This document shows positions 14,895-23,829 of a stretch of 33,442 nucleotides of DNA, piece by piece. The position numbers and the translations under genes were made by a program. This DNA is from Promethearchaeota archaeon (GTDB taxonomy: Archaea; Asgardarchaeota; Lokiarchaeia; Sigyniarchaeales; SOKP01). The first letter of the stretch is position 1; the number at the start of each line of letters is the position of its first letter. The notes under the pieces were generated by a model. It saw only the letters and a list, made by a program, of their open reading frames with translations, was not told where the DNA came from and made no database searches. The stretch covers positions 1-33,442 of the forward strand of contig JAGXNS010000018.1 of assembly GCA_019894855.1 (NCBI GenBank), written 5' to 3'.

Positions 14895-14987
14895 ACCATT
14901 CTAACTTTTATATTCTTTAACATAAAAGATTAAAAACTTTCGATTTTTATTAGTAAATCATATACCCTATAAATCAAGGTGAAGATT

Positions 14988-15473
14988 ATGGCTAAAATCT
15001 CGAAAGTTTTAGAAATAAGTAACTGTAATGATAGTGATCTCATTAAAGCACTCTACATTGCAGAATTTTGGGAAGAAATTAACCCTACCAAGAAAATGGA
15101 AGCAAAATTTACCGCACCAAATGTACTACATACCAAGATATACGATGAAGTAGACTTAATAAAAATTCCAATCGAAATGGAAGGAGAATTGATACTTTCT
15201 GATAAGGGCCATGATCCAGGTAAAGGACATCTAATCGAATTTAATGTGAGAAATAATAAAGATATCCGAGAATTGGAAGGAAGAATACGCATCAAACCAT
15301 TATCTCCCAACAAATCAAAAGTTGGAATTTTTGTGGAAATTTTTACGCTTAGTAGCGATGTCTTACGTAGTATAGCCGGTGTAAGTGATTTAGTTCTACA
15401 AAATAAAATCTCTGAAATGTTAAGGAATGTTGAAAAATATTGCAAAACCAAAGATCTGAAAGATTTTTTGTAA
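14988..15473 (+). CDS. SRPBCC (START/Bet v1-like) superfamily protein
   Basis: 161-residue protein with the length and secondary-structure order of the helix-grip fold: first helix (S-D-L-I-K-A-L) and W-E-E-I-N-P-T-K-K-M near 25-37, long antiparallel strands including I-E-M-E-G-E-L-I-L and G-H-L-I-E-F-N-V-R, and a C-terminal helix (V-S-D-L-V-L-Q-N-K-I-S-E-M-L). Proteins of this fold bind hydrophobic ligands or act as cyclases. No ligand can be named. ATG 14988 is chosen because AAGGTGA precedes it by five bases. An in-frame GTG at 14979 overlaps that ribosome site and is rejected. Confidence 0.65.
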   Translation: MAKISKVLEISNCNDSDLIKALYIAEFWEEINPTKKMEAKFTAPNVLHTKIYDEVDLIKIPIEMEGELILSDKGHDPGKGHLIEFNVRNNKDIRELEGRIRIKPLSPNKSKVGIFVEIFTLSSDVLRSIAGVSDLVLQNKISEMLRNVEKYCKTKDLKDFL

Positions 15474-15558
15474 TGAATAAAAATTTTATTTAAAAATAAT
15501 CATTTATTAAAGCGGTCTTTTATATATCTAAATGTAATTTCTAAAAACACATTTTATT

Positions 15559-16407
15559 ATGAATATTTGGGTTCTTGATTCAGAAAGCGGTATTACATTG
15601 CTATACAAGGCATATATGGATTTACCAATAGATGAGGATCTTATTAGTGGTTTATTAGCCGCCCTTAACCAGTTTACGACCTATGAATTAAAAGAGGGGA
15701 TAGAAAGCATCGAAATGGGTGGCCTAAGGTGGTCATATTTAGAGGAAAAAGATGCAAACTTATTATTTGTTGCAACTTCAGAAAAAACCATCAGTTCAAA
15801 CATGTTAAAAGCTCGACTTAACATTATCAAGCATTCTTTTATAGAACAATTTGTTTCTGATAATAGAGATGAATGGAAAAGCTTATGGAAAGGCAACACC
15901 GAACATTTCAGTTCATTTAAAGACATTATCGATGAGTATTACTCCCAGTGGTTAACCGCTGAAAATATAACAACGATTGCAGAATATTTTGATATATTAG
16001 GCGTCTTTCAACAGATTCTAAATTTACTCATCAATGTAATTGAAGGCCATTTTACAATCGAGAAAAAAGAGAATATTTACGATCAGATCGAATTCATGTT
16101 TAATAATTATCTGAATCACAAATATGTTCAAAATAATCCAGAATTAAGTAAAATCTCGTTTAGTCGCGTTTCTGGAATAAATATTATCAACATAGATCCG
16201 TCAAACTGTGATATGATTGTAGTAGAAAAACAAGTAATCAATCTTATTAATCGGCTTGTAAATAAAATAAAGCAGGAAGAAGGTTATTATGTGACCTTAC
16301 ACTATTTTATTGAAGAGAATGTTTTTGAATATCTAATTTCAAACATAGCATTATTAAGCGAATTAAACCTATTCAAATTTCTTCTGCAACTTTTTCTATT
16401 TAAATAA
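15559..16407 (+). CDS. Longin-like domain protein (Asgard trafficking-type)
   Basis: 282 residues. The first ~115 residues read as a longin/roadblock-like fold: strand I-W-V-L-D-S-E-S-G-I-T-L-L (3-15), helix with L-I-S-G-L-L-A-A-L-N-Q-F (28-39), strands S-I-E-M-G-G-L-R-W-S-Y-L and N-L-L-F-V-A-T-S, and a final long helix. In Asgard archaea such domains occur with small GTPases and are viewed as precursors of eukaryotic trafficking regulators. The remaining ~165 residues are mostly helical with a hydrophobic C-terminus, which I do not recognise. It starts at ATG 15559 and probably follows the SRPBCC gene in one transcript (85-base gap). Confidence 0.62.
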   Translation: MNIWVLDSESGITLLYKAYMDLPIDEDLISGLLAALNQFTTYELKEGIESIEMGGLRWSYLEEKDANLLFVATSEKTISSNMLKARLNIIKHSFIEQFVSDNRDEWKSLWKGNTEHFSSFKDIIDEYYSQWLTAENITTIAEYFDILGVFQQILNLLINVIEGHFTIEKKENIYDQIEFMFNNYLNHKYVQNNPELSKISFSRVSGINIINIDPSNCDMIVVEKQVINLINRLVNKIKQEEGYYVTLHYFIEENVFEYLISNIALLSELNLFKFLLQLFLFK

Positions 16408-16525
16408 TTTTTTCTAGGAAATAGTTTATACATTCTAAAAACCTTGAAAATCTATTATAATTAGATTTATTAAAAACACTTTATTAAACAATATTAATAC
16501 AAAACTAACATTTTAATTTAGAGAA

Positions 16526-17845
16526 ATGATTAATCTTCCTCTACTTATTTTTGTTTTTATTGCCTTTGCATTAATTATTGTAAGTTACTCTATGAAAGAT
16601 GTAGATTTCGTAGCAGTTTCCCTCATATGTATGTTCATAGCTGCGTTTGTAACTGGTTTGGTATTGGAGATACCATTAAATTTTGAAAGTTGGTTTGATA
16701 ATTTCGTATTATCTATCGAATGGCAAGCAATAATAATTATATTGAGTATGAGTATTATATCAAAAATTGCTCAAGATTCAAACGTGTTAGAATATTTAGC
16801 CGTAAAAATTTTTAAAATCTCAAAAGGAAATCAACGATATTTTTTTTATTTAATTTGTGTTATTACTACATTATTAGCAGCCGTTATCAGTGATGTAGTC
16901 GTGGTTATCATTTTAGCACCTGTAGTTGTTCGCCTTTGTCATTTTTTAAAAATAAGAGCGGGAACTTACTTATTAGGAATGACGATTTGTATTAATATAG
17001 GTTCTATTATTACGCCCTTTTCAAGTGGGGAGAATATCATTATTTCTACTTGGTTTGCACTTGATACAGTCTTTTTTTTCCAGTATTTTTGGATTTTTTC
17101 TTTTGCATTGCTGTTTTTAACCATATTTTTAATAGATAAATTAATCCTTTCAAAAGAACCAAAAATTAAAGAGCAACAGAGAGAGTACGTGTTAGAACTA
17201 ATAAGTACAGATGTTGTAATCAAAAATAAAACAATGTTTTACTTTAATAGCATCGCTATACTCGTTACAATTACTTTATTTGTCGTTTTACCATTACTAT
17301 ATCTTACAGCTGCACTTTCAGCAGTAATATTAGTTTTAGTTAATAGAAAATCTACTAAGAAACCAATGGGAAAAATCTTAAAGGATGTTGAATGGGAAAT
17401 TATATTCTTTTTCATTTCCATGTATGTCGTTATTAATTGCATGTTGCAAGCTGGGTTTAGAGACATTATTGGGTTGATTCCTTTCGAGGCATTTGGTCCG
17501 ATATTAACAATATTTATAATCCTTATTCTTGTTAGCCTACTTTCTGGTTTTATTGCAAACACGCCAATAGCATTGATCTTTTTACCAATAATTGACGTTT
17601 TAATAGAGGAATTTACATTTCCAGCAATACCTTTACTTTTTGCCTTTATCGTTGCTATAAATATAGGGGGAAACATTTTACCTAGCGGTGCTGCAGCAGA
17701 TATGATGACTCTTAAAGTTGCTAAAGATAGTGGTGTTGAAAACTTAGGTTTTAAAAGGTTGTTAAAAACAGGAGCTATATTTGCTTTTATTCATATTGGA
17801 ATTTCATGTCTTTATTTATTAATCCTTATTCCCTTTACTTCGTAA
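16526..17845 (+). CDS. Ion transporter, ArsB/NhaD (SLC13-like) superfamily
   Basis: 439-residue membrane protein with 10 to 12 helices in two repeats. Each half has a re-entrant-like motif: V-I-S-D-V-V-V-V-I-I-L-A-P (near residue 118) with N-I-G-S-I-I-T-P-F-S-S-G (about 152-163) in the first, and G-F-I-A-N-T-P-I-A-L-I-F-L-P (near 340) with N-I-G-G-N-I-L-P-S-G-A-A (about 377-388) in the second. These paired motifs mark the ion transporter superfamily that holds ArsB, NhaD and citrate carriers. Substrate (Na+/H+, arsenite or dicarboxylate) is not determined. It is convergent with the first dehydrogenase gene, 28 bases apart. Confidence 0.82.
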   Translation: MINLPLLIFVFIAFALIIVSYSMKDVDFVAVSLICMFIAAFVTGLVLEIPLNFESWFDNFVLSIEWQAIIIILSMSIISKIAQDSNVLEYLAVKIFKISKGNQRYFFYLICVITTLLAAVISDVVVVIILAPVVVRLCHFLKIRAGTYLLGMTICINIGSIITPFSSGENIIISTWFALDTVFFFQYFWIFSFALLFLTIFLIDKLILSKEPKIKEQQREYVLELISTDVVIKNKTMFYFNSIAILVTITLFVVLPLLYLTAALSAVILVLVNRKSTKKPMGKILKDVEWEIIFFFISMYVVINCMLQAGFRDIIGLIPFEAFGPILTIFIILILVSLLSGFIANTPIALIFLPIIDVLIEEFTFPAIPLLFAFIVAINIGGNILPSGAAADMMTLKVAKDSGVENLGFKRLLKTGAIFAFIHIGISCLYLLILIPFTS

Positions 17846-17873
17846 AAATAAAATATAATTAAAAAAAAGTGAT

Positions 17874-19124
17874 TTAAGGGAAAATTCCTCTTAACTCAAT
17901 TGCTCTAGCAATTCTTGACACAGCGATGATGTAAGCTGCAGTTCTAAGAGGGATGTGCCTTTCTTCTGATATTTTATATGTTTCTTCAAATGCTTCAATT
18001 ATAATTCTTTTTAGCTCTTCATTAATTCGATCCAGTTTCCAGAAGTACGAATTAATACCTTGGACATATTCGAAGTAAGAGACGCAAACCCCACCACTAT
18101 TGGCGAGAATATCTGGTACAACATAGATTTCTTTCTTAAACAAAATTTTATCAGCTTCTGGTGTTGTAGGACCATTTGCACCTTCCAAAACAATTTTACA
18201 ATCTATTTTCTCCGCATTTTTTTCTGTTATTTGATTTTCTATAGCTGATGGGACTAATACATCACATTTTAATGTAAGTAGATAGTCGTTACTAATAAGC
18301 TTATACTTATCGTTTTTATAATCTTTTAATAAATTACCTTCTTTAGCCCATGCTTTTAATTTTTCTACATCTAAACCATCTTCGCAGTAGATGCCTGTTG
18401 ATATATCTGAGACAGCAATAACTTTACACCCGTGTTTATAGAGTATATCGGCAATCGTACCCCCTACGTTACCAAAACCTTGAACTACAATCTTTAAGGA
18501 CGTTAAGTCTAATCTTAGTTTTTCAACTAGAGCTTGAAGTACAAAATACAAACCCGTTCCGGTAGCTTCTGCTCTGCCAACTGAACCGCCAATTTCGATT
18601 GGCTTTCCAGTTACAACGCTAGGAATCGTTCGTCCTTTTTGCATACTGTAGGTATCCATAATCCATGCCATAATTTGTGGGTTAGTATTAACATCCGGCG
18701 CGGGAATATCAATATCTGGTCCTATGATACTAATAATTTCAGCAGTAAACCTTCTTGTAAGTCGTTCTAGCTCTTTTTTAGACAATTTAAAAGGATCAAC
18801 ACATATACCACCTTTAGCACCACCTAAAGGCAAGTTTAAAAGACTAGTTTTCCAAGTCATCCATATTGCTAAAGCTTTTACTTCATCAAGATTAACACCT
18901 AGAGAATATCGTAAACCACCTTTCCCAGGTCCTCTGATTGTTGAATGATGAACCCTATACCCTTCAAAAATTCTTACAGTACCATCATCCATCGTAATTG
19001 GAACAGAAACAATTAAAGAACGTTCTACTCTCTTTAAAAACTGAAGAATATTTGGATCTAAATCCATCACTTCTGCAACAATATCAATCTGCTTTTTTGC
19101 CATTTCAAAAGGATTAACGGTCAT
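17874..19124 (-). CDS. gdhA: Glu/Leu/Phe/Val dehydrogenase, paralogue 1
   Basis: NAD(P)-dependent oxidative deamination of glutamate (or a branched or aromatic amino acid) to the 2-oxo acid and ammonia. The 416-residue length is the hexameric archaeal GDH size. Visible: K68 in G-P-G-K-G-G-L-R, K92 in M-T-W-K, catalytic-site K104 in G-G-A-K-G-G, the D of P-A-P-D-V-N-T-N-P, the nucleotide fold G-F-G-N-V-G, and the late N-S-G-G-V-C-V-S-Y-F-E. A ribosome site AGGGG lies eight bases before ATG 19124. About 65% identical by eye to paralogue 2. A T-rich minus-strand run after the stop is a likely terminator. Confidence 0.93.
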   Translation of the reverse strand: MTVNPFEMAKKQIDIVAEVMDLDPNILQFLKRVERSLIVSVPITMDDGTVRIFEGYRVHHSTIRGPGKGGLRYSLGVNLDEVKALAIWMTWKTSLLNLPLGGAKGGICVDPFKLSKKELERLTRRFTAEIISIIGPDIDIPAPDVNTNPQIMAWIMDTYSMQKGRTIPSVVTGKPIEIGGSVGRAEATGTGLYFVLQALVEKLRLDLTSLKIVVQGFGNVGGTIADILYKHGCKVIAVSDISTGIYCEDGLDVEKLKAWAKEGNLLKDYKNDKYKLISNDYLLTLKCDVLVPSAIENQITEKNAEKIDCKIVLEGANGPTTPEADKILFKKEIYVVPDILANSGGVCVSYFEYVQGINSYFWKLDRINEELKRIIIEAFEETYKISEERHIPLRTAAYIIAVSRIARAIELRGIFP

Positions 19125-19227
19125 TATATTACCCCTTTTTTATTTTTTTTATTTTGCTTTATTTTATTTTATTTTTTATTTTTTATTTTAATTTCTGCTT
19201 ATTATCCATTGACTAAAATGCACACAT

Positions 19228-20478
19228 TTATGGAAATAACCCTCTTAATTCATGTGCTTTTGCTAATCGATTTGTGCTAATAGCATATGCTGCCGTTCTT
19301 AGTGATGTATCCCTTTTTTTTGAAAATTTATATATATCCTCAAAAGTATTTATTAGAATAGTTTTCATTTCACTATTAACGCGATCTAACTTCCAGAAAT
19401 AACTTTGCAAATCTTGGATATATTCAAAATAAGATACACATATTCCTCCACTATTTGCAAGAATATCTGGAACAACGACTATTTCTTTTTCCTCCAAAAT
19501 TTTATCTGCTTGAGAAGTTGTTGGACTATTTGCTCCTTCTAATAATATTTTACAATCTATCTTATCTGCATTTCTGCTATATATCTGATTTTCAACAGCA
19601 GCAGGAATTAACACATCACATTTAGTGCTTAATAATTCATCATTAGTTATTGGGCTTGTATTTTTACCTTCGTATTCTTTTAATAAATTACCTTGTTTTT
19701 TCCATTTAATTAATGTGTCTATATCTAAACCATCTGGTGAATAGATCCCTCCTTCTTCTTCAGAAATTGCAATAACATTGCAGGAATTGTTACATAATTG
19801 CTTGGCAACAACAGATCCTACTTTTCCAAAACCTTGAATTACAACACTCATTTTGTCTAAATTATAATTTAGTTTTTGACATAAATGCTGTAGTAAATAA
19901 ATCATTCCTGTACCAGGAGCCTCATCCCTTCCTATAGAACCTCCAATCTCAATTGGTTTACCAGTAACTACTCCAGTAATAGTTCGACCTTTTTGCATAC
20001 TATATGTATCCATCATCCAAGCCATTGTACGTGAGTCTGTGTACATATCTGGTGCGGCAATATCCTTATCTGGTCCAATCATATTTATAATTTCCATAGT
20101 ATATCTTCTCGTTAAAGTCTCTAATTCTTTGTTCGATAACTTTTTAGTATCGACCCTTATACCACCTTTAGAACCGCCAAGAGGTAACCCTAATAAAGCA
20201 GTCTTAAACGTCATCAAGAGGGCTAAAGCTTTCATCATGTCAAGAGTCACAAAGGGAGAATATCTTATACCTCCTTTTCCTGGACCTCGTAAAGTAGAAT
20301 GATGAACTCTGAATCCTTCAAAAATTTCGAGAGAACCATCATCCATCATTAGTGGGATAGAAACAATGAGGGCTCTTTCCGTCTTTTTTAGATATTCCAA
20401 AGAATTCGGGTTTAAATTAATTAATTCTGCCGCTATATCAATTTTTTTTTTAGCACTCTCATATGGGTTTATTATCAT
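19228..20478 (-). CDS. Glu/Leu/Phe/Val dehydrogenase, paralogue 2
   Basis: 416-residue dehydrogenase of the same family, closest to paralogue 1. The nucleotide-binding and lysine motifs are kept (G-P-G-K-G-G-I-R, G-G-S-K-G-G, G-F-G-K-V-G). The substrate-side segment is altered from the usual A-P-D-V-N/Y-T-N-P-Q-I-M to A-A-P-D-M-Y-T-D-S-R-T-M, and A becomes S before the catalytic K-G-G, suggesting a shifted substrate preference. I place the start at ATG 20478 because GGAGATT precedes it by seven bases; an in-frame TTG at 20493 is rejected. The 103-base gap to paralogue 1 holds an A-rich leader (minus strand). Confidence 0.92.
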   Translation of the reverse strand: MIINPYESAKKKIDIAAELINLNPNSLEYLKKTERALIVSIPLMMDDGSLEIFEGFRVHHSTLRGPGKGGIRYSPFVTLDMMKALALLMTFKTALLGLPLGGSKGGIRVDTKKLSNKELETLTRRYTMEIINMIGPDKDIAAPDMYTDSRTMAWMMDTYSMQKGRTITGVVTGKPIEIGGSIGRDEAPGTGMIYLLQHLCQKLNYNLDKMSVVIQGFGKVGSVVAKQLCNNSCNVIAISEEEGGIYSPDGLDIDTLIKWKKQGNLLKEYEGKNTSPITNDELLSTKCDVLIPAAVENQIYSRNADKIDCKILLEGANSPTTSQADKILEEKEIVVVPDILANSGGICVSYFEYIQDLQSYFWKLDRVNSEMKTILINTFEDIYKFSKKRDTSLRTAAYAISTNRLAKAHELRGLFP

Positions 20479-20691
20479 AATTCTAATCTCCAAATTAATA
20501 GTATTCTGATTAGTTAATATTTAATATTGTATTTAAAATTAAATTATTTTTAATAAACCAATCTATTATTAGGTATTAATTGTGTTTTTGTTCATTTTTT
20601 TAAAAAAAAAAAAAAGGATGTTCATTTTTTGTTATAAATTATAGAGTGAAGTATGACTTTCTAAAAATATATTAAAATTATGATACTAAAT

Positions 20692-21942
20692 TTATAACCA
20701 ACCACGCAATTTCATGGCACCTATCACCCTATCAATGGCTATTAAATATGCACCCATCCTGTAATTAGAATTACATTCTTTTGCTTTATGAACAACAGAA
20801 TTGTATGCTTTAGTTATTATTTTATCCATGGCAGTAAATACTTCTGCCTCAGTCCAGAAGTATTGATAATAACCTTGCACCATTTCGAAATATGAAACAG
20901 TAACTCCTCCAGCATTACATAAAAAATCAGGAATAACAATAATATCATTTTTAAATAAAATTTGATCTCCTGCAGGTGTTGTTGGTCCATTTGCGAGTTC
21001 TGCTACAATTTTACAATCTAAATTTTGTGAATTTTTACGTGTAATTACATTTTCAAGCGCAGAAGGAACTAAAACATCACATTCTAATTCTAACAATTCA
21101 TTATTTGTTATTTCTTGCGTTCCTTTCAATCCTACTACCGTGGAAGCTCTTTCTTTTTGTTCCGAAGCAGCATAAGCATTAATTCCATTTCTATTGTAAA
21201 TGCCCCCTTTTGAATCGGAAACCGCAATTATTTTGCAATTATAATCATCTTGCAGAATTTTACCCGCCCAAGAGCCAGCATTTCCGTATCCCTGTATTAC
21301 AACTCTTGCTCCATTTAAATCTAAATTAATACCTTTTGCGGCTTCTCTGATGCAATAAGACCCTCCTTTAGCCGTTGCGATTGATCGCCCAGCACTACCT
21401 CCTAAAGGTAATGGCTTTCCAGTTATTACAGATGGTGCATGTTTACGTACAATTATTTCATATTCGTCCATCATCCATGCCATAATTTGAGGGTTAGTAT
21501 AGACATCAGGAGCGGGAACATCAATATTTGGTCCTATAAAATCTGCTATTTTTCTAATATAACTTCTTGCAAGCGTTTCTAGTTCTCTATCACTCATCTC
21601 TCTTGGATTACATATGATGCCACCTTTAGCACCCCCCAATGGGATATCCACACATGCACATTTCCACGTCATCCAAGCACTTAATGCTTTTACAAGTGCA
21701 GCAGTTTCACCAGGATGCCACCTTATTCCTCCTTTCATTGGACCTCTCGCAGAATTGTACTGAGACCGAAAACCCTTAAAAGTTTTAAGAGAATTGTCAT
21801 CCATCTTCATTGTAAGCTTTACTTCAACGAATCTTTCAGGTTCACTTAAGGATTTATAAATTTCTCTATCACAACCTCGAATTTTACAAGCATTATAAAG
21901 TTGTATTTGAGAGATTTGAAATGGATCTAGATTTTCTTTCAT
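20692..21942 (-). CDS. Glu/Leu/Phe/Val dehydrogenase, divergent paralogue 3
   Basis: 416 residues, same fold but clearly more distant from the other two. Motifs: R-G-P-M-K-G-G-I-R-W-H-P, G-G-A-K-G-G-I-I-C-N-P, V-P-A-P-D-V-Y-T-N-P-Q-I-M-A-W-M-M-D, G-Y-G-N-A-G-S-W-A-G in the nucleotide fold (where the others have G-F-G-x-V-G), and N-A-G-G-V-T-V-S-Y-F-E. The classical substrate loop is intact, so this one may be the housekeeping glutamate dehydrogenase; that is inference. It starts at ATG 21942 without a ribosome site. The preceding gap (20494-20691) is plain AT-rich sequence. Confidence 0.92.
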   Translation of the reverse strand: MKENLDPFQISQIQLYNACKIRGCDREIYKSLSEPERFVEVKLTMKMDDNSLKTFKGFRSQYNSARGPMKGGIRWHPGETAALVKALSAWMTWKCACVDIPLGGAKGGIICNPREMSDRELETLARSYIRKIADFIGPNIDVPAPDVYTNPQIMAWMMDEYEIIVRKHAPSVITGKPLPLGGSAGRSIATAKGGSYCIREAAKGINLDLNGARVVIQGYGNAGSWAGKILQDDYNCKIIAVSDSKGGIYNRNGINAYAASEQKERASTVVGLKGTQEITNNELLELECDVLVPSALENVITRKNSQNLDCKIVAELANGPTTPAGDQILFKNDIIVIPDFLCNAGGVTVSYFEMVQGYYQYFWTEAEVFTAMDKIITKAYNSVVHKAKECNSNYRMGAYLIAIDRVIGAMKLRGWL

Positions 21943-22093
21943 GATTTTTTTTTCTTTATTTTAGTTTCTATGATTTTAAAAAAATATCAGTAGTATAAGT
22001 TCTGCTTTATGAAAAAGCATTTAATTATTACTTTTTTGAATTATAAATACTATTATAAATTCATTTAAATCTTCATTTTTACTACGATGATGA

Positions 22094-22114
22094 TCAATAT
22101 ATATTTTATATTGA
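22094..22114. repeat. Inverted repeat between gdh paralogue 3 and guaA
   Basis: TCAATATA and TATATTGA form a perfect 8-bp inverted repeat with loop TATTT, in the 236-base divergent promoter region. It overlaps TATA-like sequence and could be an operator for either gene, but AT-rich dyads are expected by chance here. Confidence 0.3.
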
Positions 22115-22178
22115 AAAGGTTAATTAAAATATCAATTTAATAAATACTTAATCAACATTACAAAGTAGTTAATATTCT

Positions 22179-23738
22179 ATGGATAAAATCTGCGTTATAG
22201 ACATGGGTTCCCAGTATACGCACCTTATAGTTAGACGTATTAGAGAATTAGGAGTATATTCCGAAATTTTGCCATACGAGATCTCTATTGGAGAATTAAA
22301 AAGAGTTAATCCAAAAGGGATTATTCTTTCTGGTGGGCCTAGTAGCGTCTACGAGGAGGATAGCCCACAACTTACCAAAAATTTCTTTAATTTTGTGAAA
22401 GAGGAAAAAATACCTGTTTTGGGGATTTGTTATGGTTTACACTTGATAATTCATCAATTAGGAGGAAGAATAAAGCCATTTAAACAGAAAGAATACGGTA
22501 AAACGGAGTTAGAAATCCTCAAGCCTAAGAAAATATTCGAATCTTTAGATAAGAGGGAGACTGTATGGATGTCTCACGGTGATCAAGTAGAAATCATGCC
22601 ACAGGGTTTTGAAATATTAGCTAAAACAGCTACATGTCCAATAGCAGCTTATGCAAATGAAGATTTAAAATTATTTGGCGTACAATTTCACCCTGAAGTG
22701 GTCCACACCCAAAGTGGTATGAAGATTTTGAAAAATTTTATTGAGAAAATTGTTCACGCTAAAAAAGAATGGAACTTAGAAAATTGGATAGAAAAGTCAA
22801 TTGAAGAGATTAAGAATGAAGTTGGTCCGAAAAACAGGGTTATTTTAGGCTTAAGCGGGGGCGTAGATTCTTCTGTTGTAGCAATTCTACTTCAAAAAGC
22901 CATTGGGAACAGGTTGCACAGCATTTTTGTAAACAATGGTGTGTTAAGGAAAAACGAGGAAATTCAAGTCCAAAAAACATTTGGACAAGAATTAAAATTT
23001 GAAAACTTCCATTATGTTAATGCCGAAAGTTTATTTTTAGAAAGGTTAAAAAATATTAGTGATCCTGAAGAAAAAAGGCGGATTATTGGCCATACATTTA
23101 TTGAGGTATTTGAAAAAAAAACAATCGAATTAGAAAAAGCTTATCCCGACATTACTTATTTAGCTCAGGGGACAATTTATCCCGATAGAGTAGAAACGAG
23201 CGCTACGAGCAGCGCATCAGTAAAAATAAAATCTCACCATAATTTAACTTTACCAGATGACATGACGCTAAAAATTATAGAGCCACTAAAAGAGCTATAT
23301 AAAGACGAAGTAAGAAAAATAGGATTGCAATTAGGATTGCCTGAAAGCATTGTATTACGACATCCATTTCCAGGTCCTGGATTGGCAGTAAGAATAATTG
23401 GTCCAATTGAAAAGAAAAAACTAAATATCTTAAGAGACGCTGATGAGATATTGATCGACGAGGTCAGGAAAGCAAAAATTTACGATAGTCTTTGGCAAGC
23501 ATTCTGTGTATTTTTACCTTTAAAAACTGTAGGAATTATGGGAGATTATCGTACCTATGAATACATTTGTGCTATACGCGTTGTCGAGTCTTTAGACGCG
23601 ATGACTGCCAACTTTGCTAAGCTGGATTGGGAATTACTAGAAAAAATTAGCACTCGCATCATAAACGAAGTAAAGGGAATTAATCGAGTCGTGTACGATA
23701 TAAGTCATAAGCCACCAAGCACCATTGAATATGAATAG
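22179..23738 (+). CDS. guaA: GMP synthase (glutamine-hydrolysing), two-domain fused form
   Basis: Converts XMP to GMP with ATP and ammonia from glutamine. 519 residues carry both halves: a class I glutamine amidotransferase with nucleophile C84 (G-I-C-Y-G-L), H171 and E173 (F-H-P-E-V); and the ATP pyrophosphatase with P-loop S-G-G-V-D-S-S (226-232), followed by the XMP-binding dimerisation domain with R-H-P-F-P-G-P-G-L-A-V-R and the C-terminal K-P-P-S-T-I-E-Y-E. Most archaea encode these halves as separate genes, so the fused bacterial/eukaryotic-type gene is worth noting. It starts at ATG 22179 with no ribosome site. Confidence 0.96.
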   Translation: MDKICVIDMGSQYTHLIVRRIRELGVYSEILPYEISIGELKRVNPKGIILSGGPSSVYEEDSPQLTKNFFNFVKEEKIPVLGICYGLHLIIHQLGGRIKPFKQKEYGKTELEILKPKKIFESLDKRETVWMSHGDQVEIMPQGFEILAKTATCPIAAYANEDLKLFGVQFHPEVVHTQSGMKILKNFIEKIVHAKKEWNLENWIEKSIEEIKNEVGPKNRVILGLSGGVDSSVVAILLQKAIGNRLHSIFVNNGVLRKNEEIQVQKTFGQELKFENFHYVNAESLFLERLKNISDPEEKRRIIGHTFIEVFEKKTIELEKAYPDITYLAQGTIYPDRVETSATSSASVKIKSHHNLTLPDDMTLKIIEPLKELYKDEVRKIGLQLGLPESIVLRHPFPGPGLAVRIIGPIEKKKLNILRDADEILIDEVRKAKIYDSLWQAFCVFLPLKTVGIMGDYRTYEYICAIRVVESLDAMTANFAKLDWELLEKISTRIINEVKGINRVVYDISHKPPSTIEYE

Positions 23739-23829
23739 CTGGTTCATAATATATTAACACTATTTAAGAAGAACAATTTTTTAGCTGGAAAACATTCTTA
23801 TTTATTAAAAATTTAAAATTGTGATAATT

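Noticed and set aside
14979-14987. GTG start for the SRPBCC protein
   Set aside because: The GTG is part of the AAGGTGA ribosome site of the ATG at 14988.
17239-17676. Minus-strand 145-codon ORF
   Set aside because: Antisense to the ArsB/NhaD-like transporter; no family motif or start signal of its own.
19140-19200. TTTTA-type low-complexity repeat between two dehydrogenase genes as a functional repeat
   Set aside because: AT-rich homopolymer-like tract typical of this genome's intergenic DNA; no unit structure beyond composition.
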